Positions 8,469 through 17,492 of a stretch of 64,000 nt of DNA are shown piece by piece. The position numbers were made by a program, and so were the translations under genes. Within the stretch, counting starts at the first letter, position 1. Every line of letters starts with the position of its first letter. The notes under the pieces are model-generated. The model worked only from the letters and a program-made list of their open reading frames with translations. It was not told the DNA's origin and did not search any database. Source of the DNA: Arachidicoccus terrestris (GTDB lineage: Bacteria; Bacteroidota; Bacteroidia; Chitinophagales; Chitinophagaceae); the NCBI RefSeq assembly GCF_020042345.1, contig NZ_CP083387.1, positions 1,116,001-1,180,000 of the forward strand, written 5' to 3'.

Positions 8469-9479
8469 ATGGCAACACTGGATAACATAGACAGCCCCGT
8501 ATGGGGAATTTCAATATTAGGGTATGGAGCAATAGCCCAGGGGCTGGCATCTATACGCCAGTGCATTGATATTATCCTGCGTACTCGAAAGAATTCAGAT
8601 CCGTTGCGTCCCGAATTTGGTTCAGACATATTTAAGTACATCGATCTACCCGAAAACATCGCCATACCGAACATCAAAAAGGCTATTATAGACGCATTAG
8701 AAATTTGGGAGACCCGAATAAAGGTAACTGGTGTCAGTCATTATATAGAAAGCTACGGCAAGCCGGTGTTTACCATTGGGTACAAAGTAGTAGATCAAAA
8801 CGTAACTGATGCAGTAACCTTCAATATAGCAAAAGGGGTAACAGCAGAACAACAAGACGCGGAAGTTATTTTACAGGCATTTTTCCCGCCTAATCCTAAA
8901 GGGTATCGTTATCAAATTTCATTCTTAGAAAACGGAACGCAAGTCTTACCTGCCCCAATTGAATACGGTTATGAATCTTTAAGCGATCTATTTAACTGGA
9001 TCAAAACCAATTGGCTTTCGTTTGGAAGATGGTTTATGTTGGCAGACAGGATCATGTGTTATATTAGATCTGCTGACGTCGATTCTGCCAGTCTAGGGGT
9101 GTCCCTACTGCCGGTGAGGGAAATTAAAGCAGAATTCCCTTATTTGGCACCAACTGGCGTTTATTCGGTAATGTTTAAAGTTGCAGGTCAAGATATCATA
9201 CCCCAGATGCCGGGTTATGACAACTTTGGAGATATCCTTGATTTCGCAAAAGAAAATTGGTCACAATATGGCAAATGGTATATTAAATCAGATCTGGCCG
9301 TAGATGGGCAAACGCCGATCTACCAGTTAATCTGTGTTTCAGAAAATGAAGATTTTAATGCTGAATTAATTATTTCAACTCTCTATTACAAAGTACTTAT
9401 GATTCAGGCGTCAACAGGAAAGGCCCTAGGGGATTCTGCGCCATTTGGTCGAATTATAACAAGTGAATCACCGTTTTAA
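8469..9479 (+). CDS. gpW/gp25-like baseplate wedge protein with repeated extension
   Basis: A baseplate wedge protein of the P2 gpW / T4 gp25 family in its first 125 residues; the key pattern is 'ASIRQCIDIILRTRKNSDPLRPEFGSDI'. Family members are usually 100-140 residues. This one has about 215 extra residues containing two copies of a module of the form 'YES/DN..DLF/ILD...K.NW..FGRW/YGKW.I', roughly residues 165-210 and 250-305. An in-frame TTG at 8415, only 7 bases after the spike stop, would add 18 residues; I chose ATG 8469 because the alignable domain starts just after it. Confidence 0.75.
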   Translation: MATLDNIDSPVWGISILGYGAIAQGLASIRQCIDIILRTRKNSDPLRPEFGSDIFKYIDLPENIAIPNIKKAIIDALEIWETRIKVTGVSHYIESYGKPVFTIGYKVVDQNVTDAVTFNIAKGVTAEQQDAEVILQAFFPPNPKGYRYQISFLENGTQVLPAPIEYGYESLSDLFNWIKTNWLSFGRWFMLADRIMCYIRSADVDSASLGVSLLPVREIKAEFPYLAPTGVYSVMFKVAGQDIIPQMPGYDNFGDILDFAKENWSQYGKWYIKSDLAVDGQTPIYQLICVSENEDFNAELIISTLYYKVLMIQASTGKALGDSAPFGRIITSESPF

Positions 9480-9492
9480 TATTATTTAACAA

Positions 9493-12400
9493 ATGAGCAA
9501 TAGCACCGTTCCCGTTGGAACCGAAATAGAACTACAGTCAATTGAAGACACCGCCCAAGTAACGGAAGCTTTTGAAACCGATAGCGTTCCTATTGGAAGG
9601 GGTGGCGTAACTGTCCATATGCCATTTGGCGATTTTAAAGGTGATATAGTCAAAGAAGCTACAGAATCTTACATTGGCGAGATCGCATTAAACAGTGAGT
9701 TACCAGACAATCCGGATAATAAACCAATTTGGGGGGATGTTACCAATACAAAAATTGCCCCAACGCCTGATGATGGAAGTAGTGACGATATATATAATGA
9801 ATTCTTGGATAAGAATAATGAACCCCTTGTGGTCCCAGCAAGCACATCGGGCAAGTTCAGCTACAATGGCCAGTATTGGAGCTATATATTAATATACAAA
9901 AACCTTCTTTTACTGATTGAAAATTGGTCCCCTAGAAAATACAAAACAGGGGAGCAATGTGTTCATAATGGCGGATTATGGGCTGCAAAAGACTACACTA
10001 CCGCTGCTGCCGATGAACCTGGTGTTTCCCCTTTATGGCGTCCTATATCAGTTCCATCCATCAGATTAAATAAGATCACAGAAAATGCCGCAACAACATT
10101 CACCTATGGGGATACCCGTTATGCCGATTTAGGGAATACATTTCTTTCTATGGTTGATAAGGCCATTAGAGAAATTAACGTAATTAATAGCAATTATAAA
10201 TACGTTTCACTGAAAGCCTGGGCCAATACCATTAAAACTGACGGAACCAGTGCATTTAATTGTACGCTTACATTAAGCAATAACTTGACACCGGGAGATC
10301 CGGAAGACAAGGATATCTTATGTTATGTTCCATCTTTAGATGTACCGGATGATGGTATTGTTAAACTTTATTTCAAAGATAATTTATCTTCAACTGCCCT
10401 GGAGAATGTAGAAATTGTGTTTGATACGACAGGATTTATTAAAGATTTATTATATGCATGGACATTTGGTGAGAAAAAGCTGGGGGTATTGAATGCGGGA
10501 TTTATTAATAATATAACATCAACTGACGGATACCCAATTGGTCATGATACTTATAATGTATTTACTGGCGCTCCCTTTGTGATCCAAAGATCCCTGAAAA
10601 ATATAACATGTTGGGGTAATGTCGCCGACAAAACATTTAAATTCGTAAGGCTTATTAGAGATAACAATGACCGTGTGATATTCGATATTGCTGTTTATCA
10701 AAACGGGGCACAAATTTCACTGCTGCGATCTATACTTTTGCCGGAAAATTTTTCAGGTTTATATACTGATTCAATGCCGTGGGGTGGATCAGGATCCCCT
10801 AACAGGGACTATGGGCTGACACTGACATTAGATTGTGATGTTATTAAAAGCAACTTCCCAGCCGGGGCATTTACCATAGTTCCCTTGGGTGATGATGTTA
10901 TTTCTTTGAAAAAGGGGGATTATAAGAGGGCTCTACTAGCTGATTACTACGACATATCCAGCGGTGTTGGATATGCGGACTATCGCGGAATGTGGTACGC
11001 TCCGGGAACTTATAGACGAAATACAATCGGGATCCGGATCCCGGAAGGGACACAATCTTTGGAATACACTGGCGGCATGGATAAAAACGCCAATATACTA
11101 TTTGGCGACAAAAACGGGAAATTAATTGGTTACGGGTGGACAGATGAAGACGGCGTAAGTAAATATAGCGGTGATGAAATAAAAACATCAATGACTATCC
11201 CGGTGCCGGCAGGCGCAAAATTTGTACACGCTTCCACATTATATGCAAATGTAAACAGCTTCCGGTTATATGCTGTTGGCAATTTTAAGCATGAAGTTAA
11301 ATCGGACTATTATTCTATACAGGATGCAATTTTAGACCATACAGTTCCAGATGGGGTATATACAGCGCAAAAGTATCAATTCCGGAAGGTCGGCACGAAT
11401 ATTAATTATGTCCAGATTCTAGACGGAAACAATTTGGCACTTGCAGACGATTATAGCTATAAAGGCGAATTAATCCAAGGGCAACATACGGGGCAATTGG
11501 TGCATTACAAAAACGGCCTTTATTACTTTATTAATGGCCAAACCATCGAAGTTTATACACAGGATGAACAAGGGAACGTAACTTATCTGTTTAATCAGTC
11601 CATGTATCCAGATGTTTGGGCCTTATGCCCACAGCAACAGCAAGGAAGGGCTGTTTTAGAGGTTTTAGACGATGGATCTGTTTTATTTGCATTAATGATG
11701 GAGGTAGATGGAAATAGATTTTATTGTCTATTCAAGCGGAAGCCCGACGGAACACTTACTAAATGTTTCAAATATTCAAATGACTTCTACCACAAGGATT
11801 GGCTGGATCCATCAGATCCAGACTACAATAAAGTAGGGTTTGGTAACGGTGCACCGTTAGGTGAATGGTCCTTTGCTTATGGTGCAGGTCTGATCTTTGC
11901 CACGGAATACGGTGCCGGTACAAGTAAATATTGGGCGCAAAATAATACCGGTTTGGCTGGGAATGCCCGCGGGGTATCTTCCTGTGCCTGGGTAAGTCCA
12001 GACGACGGGGATACATGGTACAAAATGTTTGACCTTAACGACAAGAAAAATCCGCTTAATGGCGAATCCGACGACAATTGGGTGTATTTCACTTCTACCG
12101 AATATAGAAAATTAGCCCATATACATACAATTCGTTATGACAATTATGGAAGGCGAATTTTAATAACCAACGGCGACGGGCAGGATTATTTATGGCATTT
12201 AAGTATTGACGACCTCTTAGCTTTCCTTACAACAGCCACGGCCGTGGATCCGGAAGTATTCCCCACAGCAAATACACCTACGCCCGTTTGGTCGAGCTTC
12301 ATGTTTTGTATCAAAAATGAATTTGAACCCAACATGAACTACAATACAATGCGGCCACAGTATACAGCCATTTTCCCTATTCAACAAGGGTTATTGCTAG

Positions 12401-12810
12401 GTCATGATGCCCCCAGGGAGTTTATGTATTTAGTCCATCGTAACGGATATGAAACGAATGATGTGAATGTAGAGCCTACGTATATGTGGGAACAATCAAC
12501 CGATTTTGACACCGCGGAGCAATACCGCGTAAGTCAGACGTTAACAGATGGGTTTGTAATGAACATGGTTAGATTTGGTAAAGGGGAACCTGTGTTGATT
12601 GGACATTCCGCATCTGGAAAATATTGCAGAATCTGGGCCACTTACAATGGCGTCGAGCATCGGAAAGTGTTTGAAAGTGAAGAAAAAGTAATCAAATTTG
12701 GATGCAGAATTTTTAAGCACCCATCCGGGGACTTACTGGTTAGCACCGATGCCGCACTAGATAGCTGGCATTCGGGTTATTATATACTTAGAAAAAATAG
12801 ATTAGACTAA
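9493..12810 (+). CDS. Large receptor-binding protein with Asp-box propeller
   Basis: A 1105-residue putative adhesin. Near residues 145-185 there is a carbohydrate-binding-like module (W-S-P-R-K-Y-K-T-G-E-Q-C-V-H-N-G-G-L-W ... P-L-W), the aromatic pattern of ChtBD3-type modules. The C-terminal half is strand-rich; SPDDGDTW at residues 835-842 is a match to the Asp-box SxDxGxTW of sialidase-like beta-propellers. I saw no catalytic set for sialidase, so a binding role is more likely. Its place between baseplate W and J is unusual, since fibre genes mostly follow I. Confidence 0.65.
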   Translation: MSNSTVPVGTEIELQSIEDTAQVTEAFETDSVPIGRGGVTVHMPFGDFKGDIVKEATESYIGEIALNSELPDNPDNKPIWGDVTNTKIAPTPDDGSSDDIYNEFLDKNNEPLVVPASTSGKFSYNGQYWSYILIYKNLLLLIENWSPRKYKTGEQCVHNGGLWAAKDYTTAAADEPGVSPLWRPISVPSIRLNKITENAATTFTYGDTRYADLGNTFLSMVDKAIREINVINSNYKYVSLKAWANTIKTDGTSAFNCTLTLSNNLTPGDPEDKDILCYVPSLDVPDDGIVKLYFKDNLSSTALENVEIVFDTTGFIKDLLYAWTFGEKKLGVLNAGFINNITSTDGYPIGHDTYNVFTGAPFVIQRSLKNITCWGNVADKTFKFVRLIRDNNDRVIFDIAVYQNGAQISLLRSILLPENFSGLYTDSMPWGGSGSPNRDYGLTLTLDCDVIKSNFPAGAFTIVPLGDDVISLKKGDYKRALLADYYDISSGVGYADYRGMWYAPGTYRRNTIGIRIPEGTQSLEYTGGMDKNANILFGDKNGKLIGYGWTDEDGVSKYSGDEIKTSMTIPVPAGAKFVHASTLYANVNSFRLYAVGNFKHEVKSDYYSIQDAILDHTVPDGVYTAQKYQFRKVGTNINYVQILDGNNLALADDYSYKGELIQGQHTGQLVHYKNGLYYFINGQTIEVYTQDEQGNVTYLFNQSMYPDVWALCPQQQQGRAVLEVLDDGSVLFALMMEVDGNRFYCLFKRKPDGTLTKCFKYSNDFYHKDWLDPSDPDYNKVGFGNGAPLGEWSFAYGAGLIFATEYGAGTSKYWAQNNTGLAGNARGVSSCAWVSPDDGDTWYKMFDLNDKKNPLNGESDDNWVYFTSTEYRKLAHIHTIRYDNYGRRILITNGDGQDYLWHLSIDDLLAFLTTATAVDPEVFPTANTPTPVWSSFMFCIKNEFEPNMNYNTMRPQYTAIFPIQQGLLLGHDAPREFMYLVHRNGYETNDVNVEPTYMWEQSTDFDTAEQYRVSQTLTDGFVMNMVRFGKGEPVLIGHSASGKYCRIWATYNGVEHRKVFESEEKVIKFGCRIFKHPSGDLLVSTDAALDSWHSGYYILRKNRLD

Positions 12811-12824
12811 TATACGTATAATAT

Positions 12825-13931
12825 ATGTCAGAATTGATAAAAATTACCGACGAAGATTCAGGCCGAATAATATCCGAAATGAAGGCCGATCTGGAATTTC
12901 GTCTAAACCGTCAAATAGCACCAGCAGATGTTGAAATGTTAATCATCCAGGGTTTGGCGTACAGAGAAACTATTATCAGATCCCAGATTAACGATGCATA
13001 TAGACAAAGCCTAGTGGCTTTTGCCCGTGGTGCATCCTTGGAGTATTTAGGCGAGTTAGTCGGGGTTTATCGCCTTCCAGCGGCCCCCGCATACGTTGTT
13101 TTGACTTTCACGCTTGTAGATGGACAGACTGGCATTACTATTCCGGAAGGGCTTCGGGTTCAATCAACCGACGGTAAGGCAATTTTCCAGACAATAGAAA
13201 CAGTAATTGTCCCCGCTGGTGTAATCTATGTAAATATAAAAGCTGCATGTTCGGAAGCCGGAACTATAGGCAATAATTATTCTGCCGGTACGATTATTAT
13301 AATCTTGGATCCAAAGCCTTATCTGGTGGGAGCGCAGAACTTGGATCAGTCCTCTGGCGGTTCAGATGAAGAAAGCGACGACGATTTACGAGAGCGTATA
13401 AAACTTGCGCCAGCTTCATTCAGTGTGGCGGGGCCGTCAGAGGCTTATAAATTTTTTGCAAAAAGCGCTAGCCCCTCTATTGCAGATGTAGCGATTACCA
13501 ATCCGACGCCGGGGGAAGTTCACATTTTCCCGCTTTTGTCAGGTGGCGTTATACCAGGTCAGGCGTTACTTGATACTGTATATGCCATCTGCAATGGCGA
13601 AAAGGTCCGTCCCTTGACTGATACGGTTATCGTCTCCGCGCCGACAAAAATTGACTATGCCATTGAAGTGGAATTAACTATCCTGTCTAATGCAGTCAAT
13701 CTAGGTGCAGATTCTACAGTTCTGGACGCAATACAAAGATGGGTAGATTCAAAGAAAAACATATTGGGCGTTGATGTGGTTAGGAACAAAATAGCGGCAC
13801 TTTCCATGCTGGATGGAATAGTTTATAATGTTGACGTCATTAGTCCGGAAACTGACATCGTAGCTAACCCAGAAGATTATACAAATTGCACGGGAATAAC
13901 AGTAACAATTAACGGAACCCATGACCAATAA
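12825..13931 (+). CDS. Baseplate J-like protein
   Basis: A 368-residue member of the Baseplate_J family (P2 gpJ, Mu gp47, T4 gp6), the ring of the baseplate periphery. Supporting features are the N-terminal helix set ending in 'RQSLVAFARGASLEYLGELVGVYRLPA' (about residues 60-90), the 'FTLVDGQTGITIPEGLRVQSTDG' strand pair, and 'SGGSDEESDDDLRERIKLAP', a conserved acidic-arginine segment of the family. Its last 11 bases overlap the start of the gpI-like gene, which suggests coupled translation. Confidence 0.93.
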   Translation: MSELIKITDEDSGRIISEMKADLEFRLNRQIAPADVEMLIIQGLAYRETIIRSQINDAYRQSLVAFARGASLEYLGELVGVYRLPAAPAYVVLTFTLVDGQTGITIPEGLRVQSTDGKAIFQTIETVIVPAGVIYVNIKAACSEAGTIGNNYSAGTIIIILDPKPYLVGAQNLDQSSGGSDEESDDDLRERIKLAPASFSVAGPSEAYKFFAKSASPSIADVAITNPTPGEVHIFPLLSGGVIPGQALLDTVYAICNGEKVRPLTDTVIVSAPTKIDYAIEVELTILSNAVNLGADSTVLDAIQRWVDSKKNILGVDVVRNKIAALSMLDGIVYNVDVISPETDIVANPEDYTNCTGITVTINGTHDQ

Positions 13932-14571
13932 CGGGAGCATATTAGCAGATAGTATAGCACATATCACCCACATCGCAGCTTTTGATCTACTTATGAAAAG
14001 CAGGTTTAATAACATGCAATTAGATCAACTGTTGGTATATATCATTGATACAGTTGACGCGTCAGCAATTCCTTACCTGGCACAGCAATTTGACGTACTT
14101 GGTTATAAGGGGTTTCGATTAGCCAATACTGACGCAGATAAAAGAAATATAATAAAAAGGGCAATTGAATTACACCGTTACAAAGGTACTCTGTGGGCGA
14201 TCCGTGAAGCTTTAGTTTCCATTGGCTACGGGGACGCTGAAATAACGGAACATGTAGGGGAACATTGGGCTAATTTTCGTGTAACAATCGACCTGGGCGA
14301 AAAATCGTTAGGCGACGCCGAAGTTCAGGACATTGTAAAAATGATTAACGAGTACAAAAACGCAAGGTCGACATTAGTGGATGTAAGCTACATCATATCA
14401 ATTTCAGGTGAAAAGATAACCTTATCTGATTCTGAAACAGATGGTCAGGCAATTGAAGACGAAGACGAAGTGTCAGCCGGTGGCAATGTACTTCATAATG
14501 GTTTGGTGGTGCGTAATGGCACAAACAATTATGGACCTGACACTGATTTATTAATAATTGAAATTCAATAA
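13921..14571 (+). CDS. gpI-like tail protein
   Basis: A 216-residue tail protein I (P2 gpI), which links baseplate J to the tail fibres. The family pattern is 'YLAQQFDVLGYKGFRLANTDADKRNIIKRAIELHRYKGTLWAIREAL', split here over residues 48-105: an L-A-x-Q-F-x-V motif, a helix starting with D-A-D-K-R, and the H-x-x-K-G-T loop. The C-terminal 60 residues are acidic and variable. It overlaps gpJ by 11 bases; the next gene starts one base after its stop. Confidence 0.9.
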   Translation: MTNNGSILADSIAHITHIAAFDLLMKSRFNNMQLDQLLVYIIDTVDASAIPYLAQQFDVLGYKGFRLANTDADKRNIIKRAIELHRYKGTLWAIREALVSIGYGDAEITEHVGEHWANFRVTIDLGEKSLGDAEVQDIVKMINEYKNARSTLVDVSYIISISGEKITLSDSETDGQAIEDEDEVSAGGNVLHNGLVVRNGTNNYGPDTDLLIIEIQ

Positions 14572-14572
14572 C

Positions 14573-15046
14573 ATGAAATTAAAAATACTAAGAAAGTCCA
14601 AACCGTTGGTTAATGATGGCATATGTGCAACCGGTGCAGTTCATATTGATATATTTAACAACTGTCAATTAGTTGCATCTATACAAGAAAACAACTTAGT
14701 TGTAACCCTGGGAAAAACGAATATAGCAAAATTATTGGGTGGTAATTCCGCTGGAAAAGCCATTACTAAAATTGGCATCGGAACCAATGCTACAGTAGCA
14801 GCCCCAGGCGATTCAGCACTTACGGACATGTTTAGTAAGTCCGTCGACTCGGTGTCGTTTCCGGAAGCAAATAGCGTACAATTTAACTTTGATTTAAATA
14901 ATGATGAAGGGAACGGGATTACTATTCGAGAATTTGGCTTGCTGAATGCTGACAATATTCTTTGCGCCCGTAAGGTTAGAACGGGTGAAATAGAAAAGAC
15001 CGACGCAATTCGCATCGTCGGAAGTTGGAAAATCACAATTAATTAA
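14573..15046 (+). CDS. Tail fibre-associated protein
   Basis: A 157-residue strand-rich protein between gpI and the collar fibre gene. It contains 'KIGIGTNATVAAPGDSALTDMF' and 'GITIREFGLLNADNILCARKV', a layout seen in small phage proteins lying before or after fibre genes. Its exact role is unknown; a peripheral baseplate or fibre-attachment subunit is likely from position. I chose ATG 14573, one base after the previous stop, over the in-frame TTG at 14558, which would overlap the upstream gene. Confidence 0.6.
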   Translation: MKLKILRKSKPLVNDGICATGAVHIDIFNNCQLVASIQENNLVVTLGKTNIAKLLGGNSAGKAITKIGIGTNATVAAPGDSALTDMFSKSVDSVSFPEANSVQFNFDLNNDEGNGITIREFGLLNADNILCARKVRTGEIEKTDAIRIVGSWKITIN

Positions 15047-15052
15047 ATTACT

Positions 15053-16051
15053 ATGGCAACATATACAGGTAATAACGCTTGGGTTGATGAAATTTATAAT
15101 TTTGAAGAAACGGACATAGTCCAAGGTGGTCCGGACGGAATAGACAACTTACCTTTGCAGCAACTTGCAGATAGAACCCAATATTTATATGGAAGGTTAG
15201 GGTTAGCATCTCAATTGGTGGGGGAAATTATTTTATCGTCAAATGCGTTATTGGACGATTCTTTTGCAGGAAAACTTATTATTGCGAGATCGTCAAATAA
15301 TACTGCACTAACTATCACGCTGGCTGATTCAGATTCCTTTCCCGATTTTTCTATTTTACCTATTTCCAGTTTTTGTGCCGGGGCCTCTGTTATTAAAATC
15401 GTAAGCGGCAACGGCCAATATTTCTACGATACAGACGGCAACAGGTCGGAGGTATACATGCACCATAAAGAACATTTGTATTTAATGGCTTCTGGTGGAC
15501 ATTGGAAAATCGTAAATGCAATCGGTAATTTTTACTGTGTTGGAGAAGAAGTAAAGTCCAGGAAGCAGTTAATTAATACGCTTCCTGCTATGGGGCAGCT
15601 TATCAACCGGACTTTTTATCCGAGATTATGGGAATTTGTTGATTCCCTTTCGGTTGGGCATGAAGTCATTTCTGATTCGCTTTGGCTGTCTAGCCCTACA
15701 AAGTACCGTGGATTCTTTTCAACAGGTGATGGATCGTCAACCTTTCGTATGCCAGATGAAAGGGCCATGTTTGAACGTATGTTAGATTTGGGCCGGGGCA
15801 TCGAATTTAAGAGGGTGCCAAATTATGCTGGTGGTTACCAAGCGGATGAAATGCTGCAACATAACCATACAACTGAAAAAATCGCAGATCGTGGATGGCC
15901 TGATGCATCCGGGGACAGAAGCCCGCAACAATACTGGATGGATGCAATCAGGGATCCATCCGCAGCGCGTCTGATTCAGGTAAATAATGCTGGTACTGGA
16001 TCCGAAACAGTCGTCAAAAACATAGGTAAATTATTCCTTATAAAATACTAA
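15053..16051 (+). CDS. Tail fibre with tail-collar domain
   Basis: A 332-residue fibre. The N-terminus has 'VQGGPDGIDNLPLQQLADRTQYLYGRL' (about residues 24-50, here quoted in parts: GGPDGIDN then LADRTQYL), typical of gpH-like attachment segments. The C-terminal half has a Phage Tail Collar region with 'GDGSSTFRMPDERAMFERML' around residues 225-245, followed by His-rich 'LQHNHTTEK' where the receptor-contacting tip usually lies. It is 6 bases downstream of the preceding gene and is followed by a strong terminator at 16102-16145. Confidence 0.82.
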   Translation: MATYTGNNAWVDEIYNFEETDIVQGGPDGIDNLPLQQLADRTQYLYGRLGLASQLVGEIILSSNALLDDSFAGKLIIARSSNNTALTITLADSDSFPDFSILPISSFCAGASVIKIVSGNGQYFYDTDGNRSEVYMHHKEHLYLMASGGHWKIVNAIGNFYCVGEEVKSRKQLINTLPAMGQLINRTFYPRLWEFVDSLSVGHEVISDSLWLSSPTKYRGFFSTGDGSSTFRMPDERAMFERMLDLGRGIEFKRVPNYAGGYQADEMLQHNHTTEKIADRGWPDASGDRSPQQYWMDAIRDPSAARLIQVNNAGTGSETVVKNIGKLFLIKY

Positions 16052-16101
16052 TATTTCTATTCTGTCTATATGATGTTCATATAAGAATATCAATTGAAAC
16101 T

Positions 16102-16145
16102 AAAATTGCAGTTAGTAAGCATCAATCTTAACTAACTGCAATTTT
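16102..16145 (+). terminator. Terminator between tail and lysis genes
   Basis: A perfect 15-bp inverted repeat (16102-16116 with 16131-16145) has a 14-base loop and runs into further T residues to 16148. It ends only 6 bases before the first lysis-region ATG. It should end the tail transcript, or reduce read-through into the lysis cassette. Confidence 0.85.
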
Positions 16146-16151
16146 TTTATA

Positions 16152-16457
16152 ATGAAAGCAGGAGACATGACACCACTGGAACAAAAAGAAATTAAGGGAG
16201 TTACGGGCCGTCTTATGACAGCCATCATTATTGGCACCATTAGTATTTGCAGTTCAGTCGTGGGCGGTGTCTTTTCTATAAAATCGGAGATCCACAGCCT
16301 TAGTGATAAAACCGAATTACATGGCGAAGCCATCAAAGAAATAAAAGCGGACGCCAAAGGCCGTGATCTTCAAATACGTGCCTTGCAGATTCAAATTTCA
16401 ACACTGGAAATGCGGTTTAACGATTACGCTGCCGGTAGAGCATCTAAAACCAACTAA
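16152..16457 (+). CDS. Small membrane protein with coiled coil, lysis region
   Basis: A 101-residue protein with one membrane segment (about residues 21-43, TAIIIGTISICSSVVGGVF) followed by a predicted coiled coil (residues 45-95, regular hydrophobic spacing, many Glu, Lys and Gln). This N-terminal anchor plus coiled coil is common in phage lysis regions (holin-associated or Rz-like proteins). It is the first gene of a tight run of four, 3 bases from the next. Function is not proven by motif. Confidence 0.6.
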   Translation: MKAGDMTPLEQKEIKGVTGRLMTAIIIGTISICSSVVGGVFSIKSEIHSLSDKTELHGEAIKEIKADAKGRDLQIRALQIQISTLEMRFNDYAAGRASKTN

Positions 16458-16459
16458 TT

Positions 16460-16816
16460 ATGTTAAAGGATATTTTAGGGGTAGCCACTATTCAGGAATT
16501 TTTGACGCAAGCATTTTTTGCGTTCGTGGGTGTAGTTATTTCACTATTGATCCACGGCGCCACAAAATACAAAGAAGCTGTTGGGACGCCGGTTAAATTT
16601 TCTTTGTGGTTTTTATTGAAAGATAATGCTAAACGAATCTTATTAAATATCCTTTTAATATATGCAACTCTTCGTTTTTTCCCTGACATAACCGGAATTG
16701 ATATTACATTCTTTTGGTGCCTGATTATTGGACTTTGTTATGATCGTCTAGCCCAATTGCTTAAGTCAAAAACCGATATTCTGGATGTGCAAAGGAAAGC
16801 AGATCCCGACAAATAA
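16460..16816 (+). CDS. Putative holin
   Basis: A 118-residue membrane protein with about three hydrophobic segments (residues 14-33, around 55-70, and 78-96) and a charged C-terminus ending VQRKADPDK. Size, topology and position directly before a lipoprotein and an endolysin-like gene suggest a holin, which releases the endolysin across the inner membrane. Holins share little sequence, so the call is contextual. It could instead be a phage holin-like toxin accessory. Confidence 0.55.
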   Translation: MLKDILGVATIQEFLTQAFFAFVGVVISLLIHGATKYKEAVGTPVKFSLWFLLKDNAKRILLNILLIYATLRFFPDITGIDITFFWCLIIGLCYDRLAQLLKSKTDILDVQRKADPDK

Positions 16817-16826
16817 AAATAAAGCC

Positions 16827-17492
16827 ATGTCAAATGTAATTTACAAGTACGGAACTCGCCTTATGGGCATCCTAGCTGCTTTATTTATTGGACTAATACT
16901 GATTACCGCCACTTCCTGTAGCAGCGTAAAAAAGCTACGGAAATCAACGACAGTCAATATTGATAGTACAGCCACAAAGTCCCGTCAAGCGTCCCATGTG
17001 AATAAAAAAGACAGTGCTGCCCATTCCGATGTAACTGCTTCTCAAAAGTCAAAAATAGATAGTGGTTATAGCCGAAAAACTGTAGTGCGTGAATACTGGA
17101 CAAATGATTTTGATTTAGGGTCAGATACAAGACCCAATCCTGTAGTACCTACTCAAACTAAAAATGGAAAGGAAACATCAAATATAAGCCATACCAGCCA
17201 CAAAAAAGGTGGAAGCCATAAGATGCCGGGGAAGTTACTGTATCGGGAAACCACAACCTACGAAAAAGGAAATCTACAAAAGGAAACCGAAAATAATACC
17301 GGTACAAAACAGGGTGTCAGGCTCATTAATGCTGATTCGTTGGGGGTGAAAAATGCTGATTCCTTAAATGTTAACAAGGGCACGGTCGAAAATATAAAAA
17401 CGGTCGATCGTAAAAAGCTTTTATCCGGAATAATGATCGTTGCGGTAATTGCAGTGATTTGTTTTGGACTATATAAATGGTTGAAAAAATGA
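16827..17492 (+). CDS. Candidate unimolecular spanin (lipoprotein with C-terminal TM)
   Basis: 221 residues starting at ATG 16827. The in-frame ATG at 16785 lies inside the upstream gene and would put a charged stretch before the signal. The N-terminus is a lipoprotein signal: hydrophobic MGILAALFIGLILITATSC with a lipobox ending at Cys. The middle 130 residues are hydrophilic, rich in Ser, Lys and Thr. The C-terminus is a single membrane segment, SGIMIVAVIAVICFGLYKW, ending in KK. An outer-membrane lipid anchor plus an inner-membrane C-terminal anchor is the architecture of u-spanins such as T1 gp11. It overlaps the endolysin-like gene by 4 bases. Confidence 0.6.
   Translation: MSNVIYKYGTRLMGILAALFIGLILITATSCSSVKKLRKSTTVNIDSTATKSRQASHVNKKDSAAHSDVTASQKSKIDSGYSRKTVVREYWTNDFDLGSDTRPNPVVPTQTKNGKETSNISHTSHKKGGSHKMPGKLLYRETTTYEKGNLQKETENNTGTKQGVRLINADSLGVKNADSLNVNKGTVENIKTVDRKKLLSGIMIVAVIAVICFGLYKWLKK

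Noticed and set aside
876-17492. Tailocin or extracellular contractile injection system
   Set aside because: A long tape measure, lysis genes and an adjacent integrase at a tRNA gene indicate a prophage. Absence of head genes cannot be judged because the left part lies outside the window.
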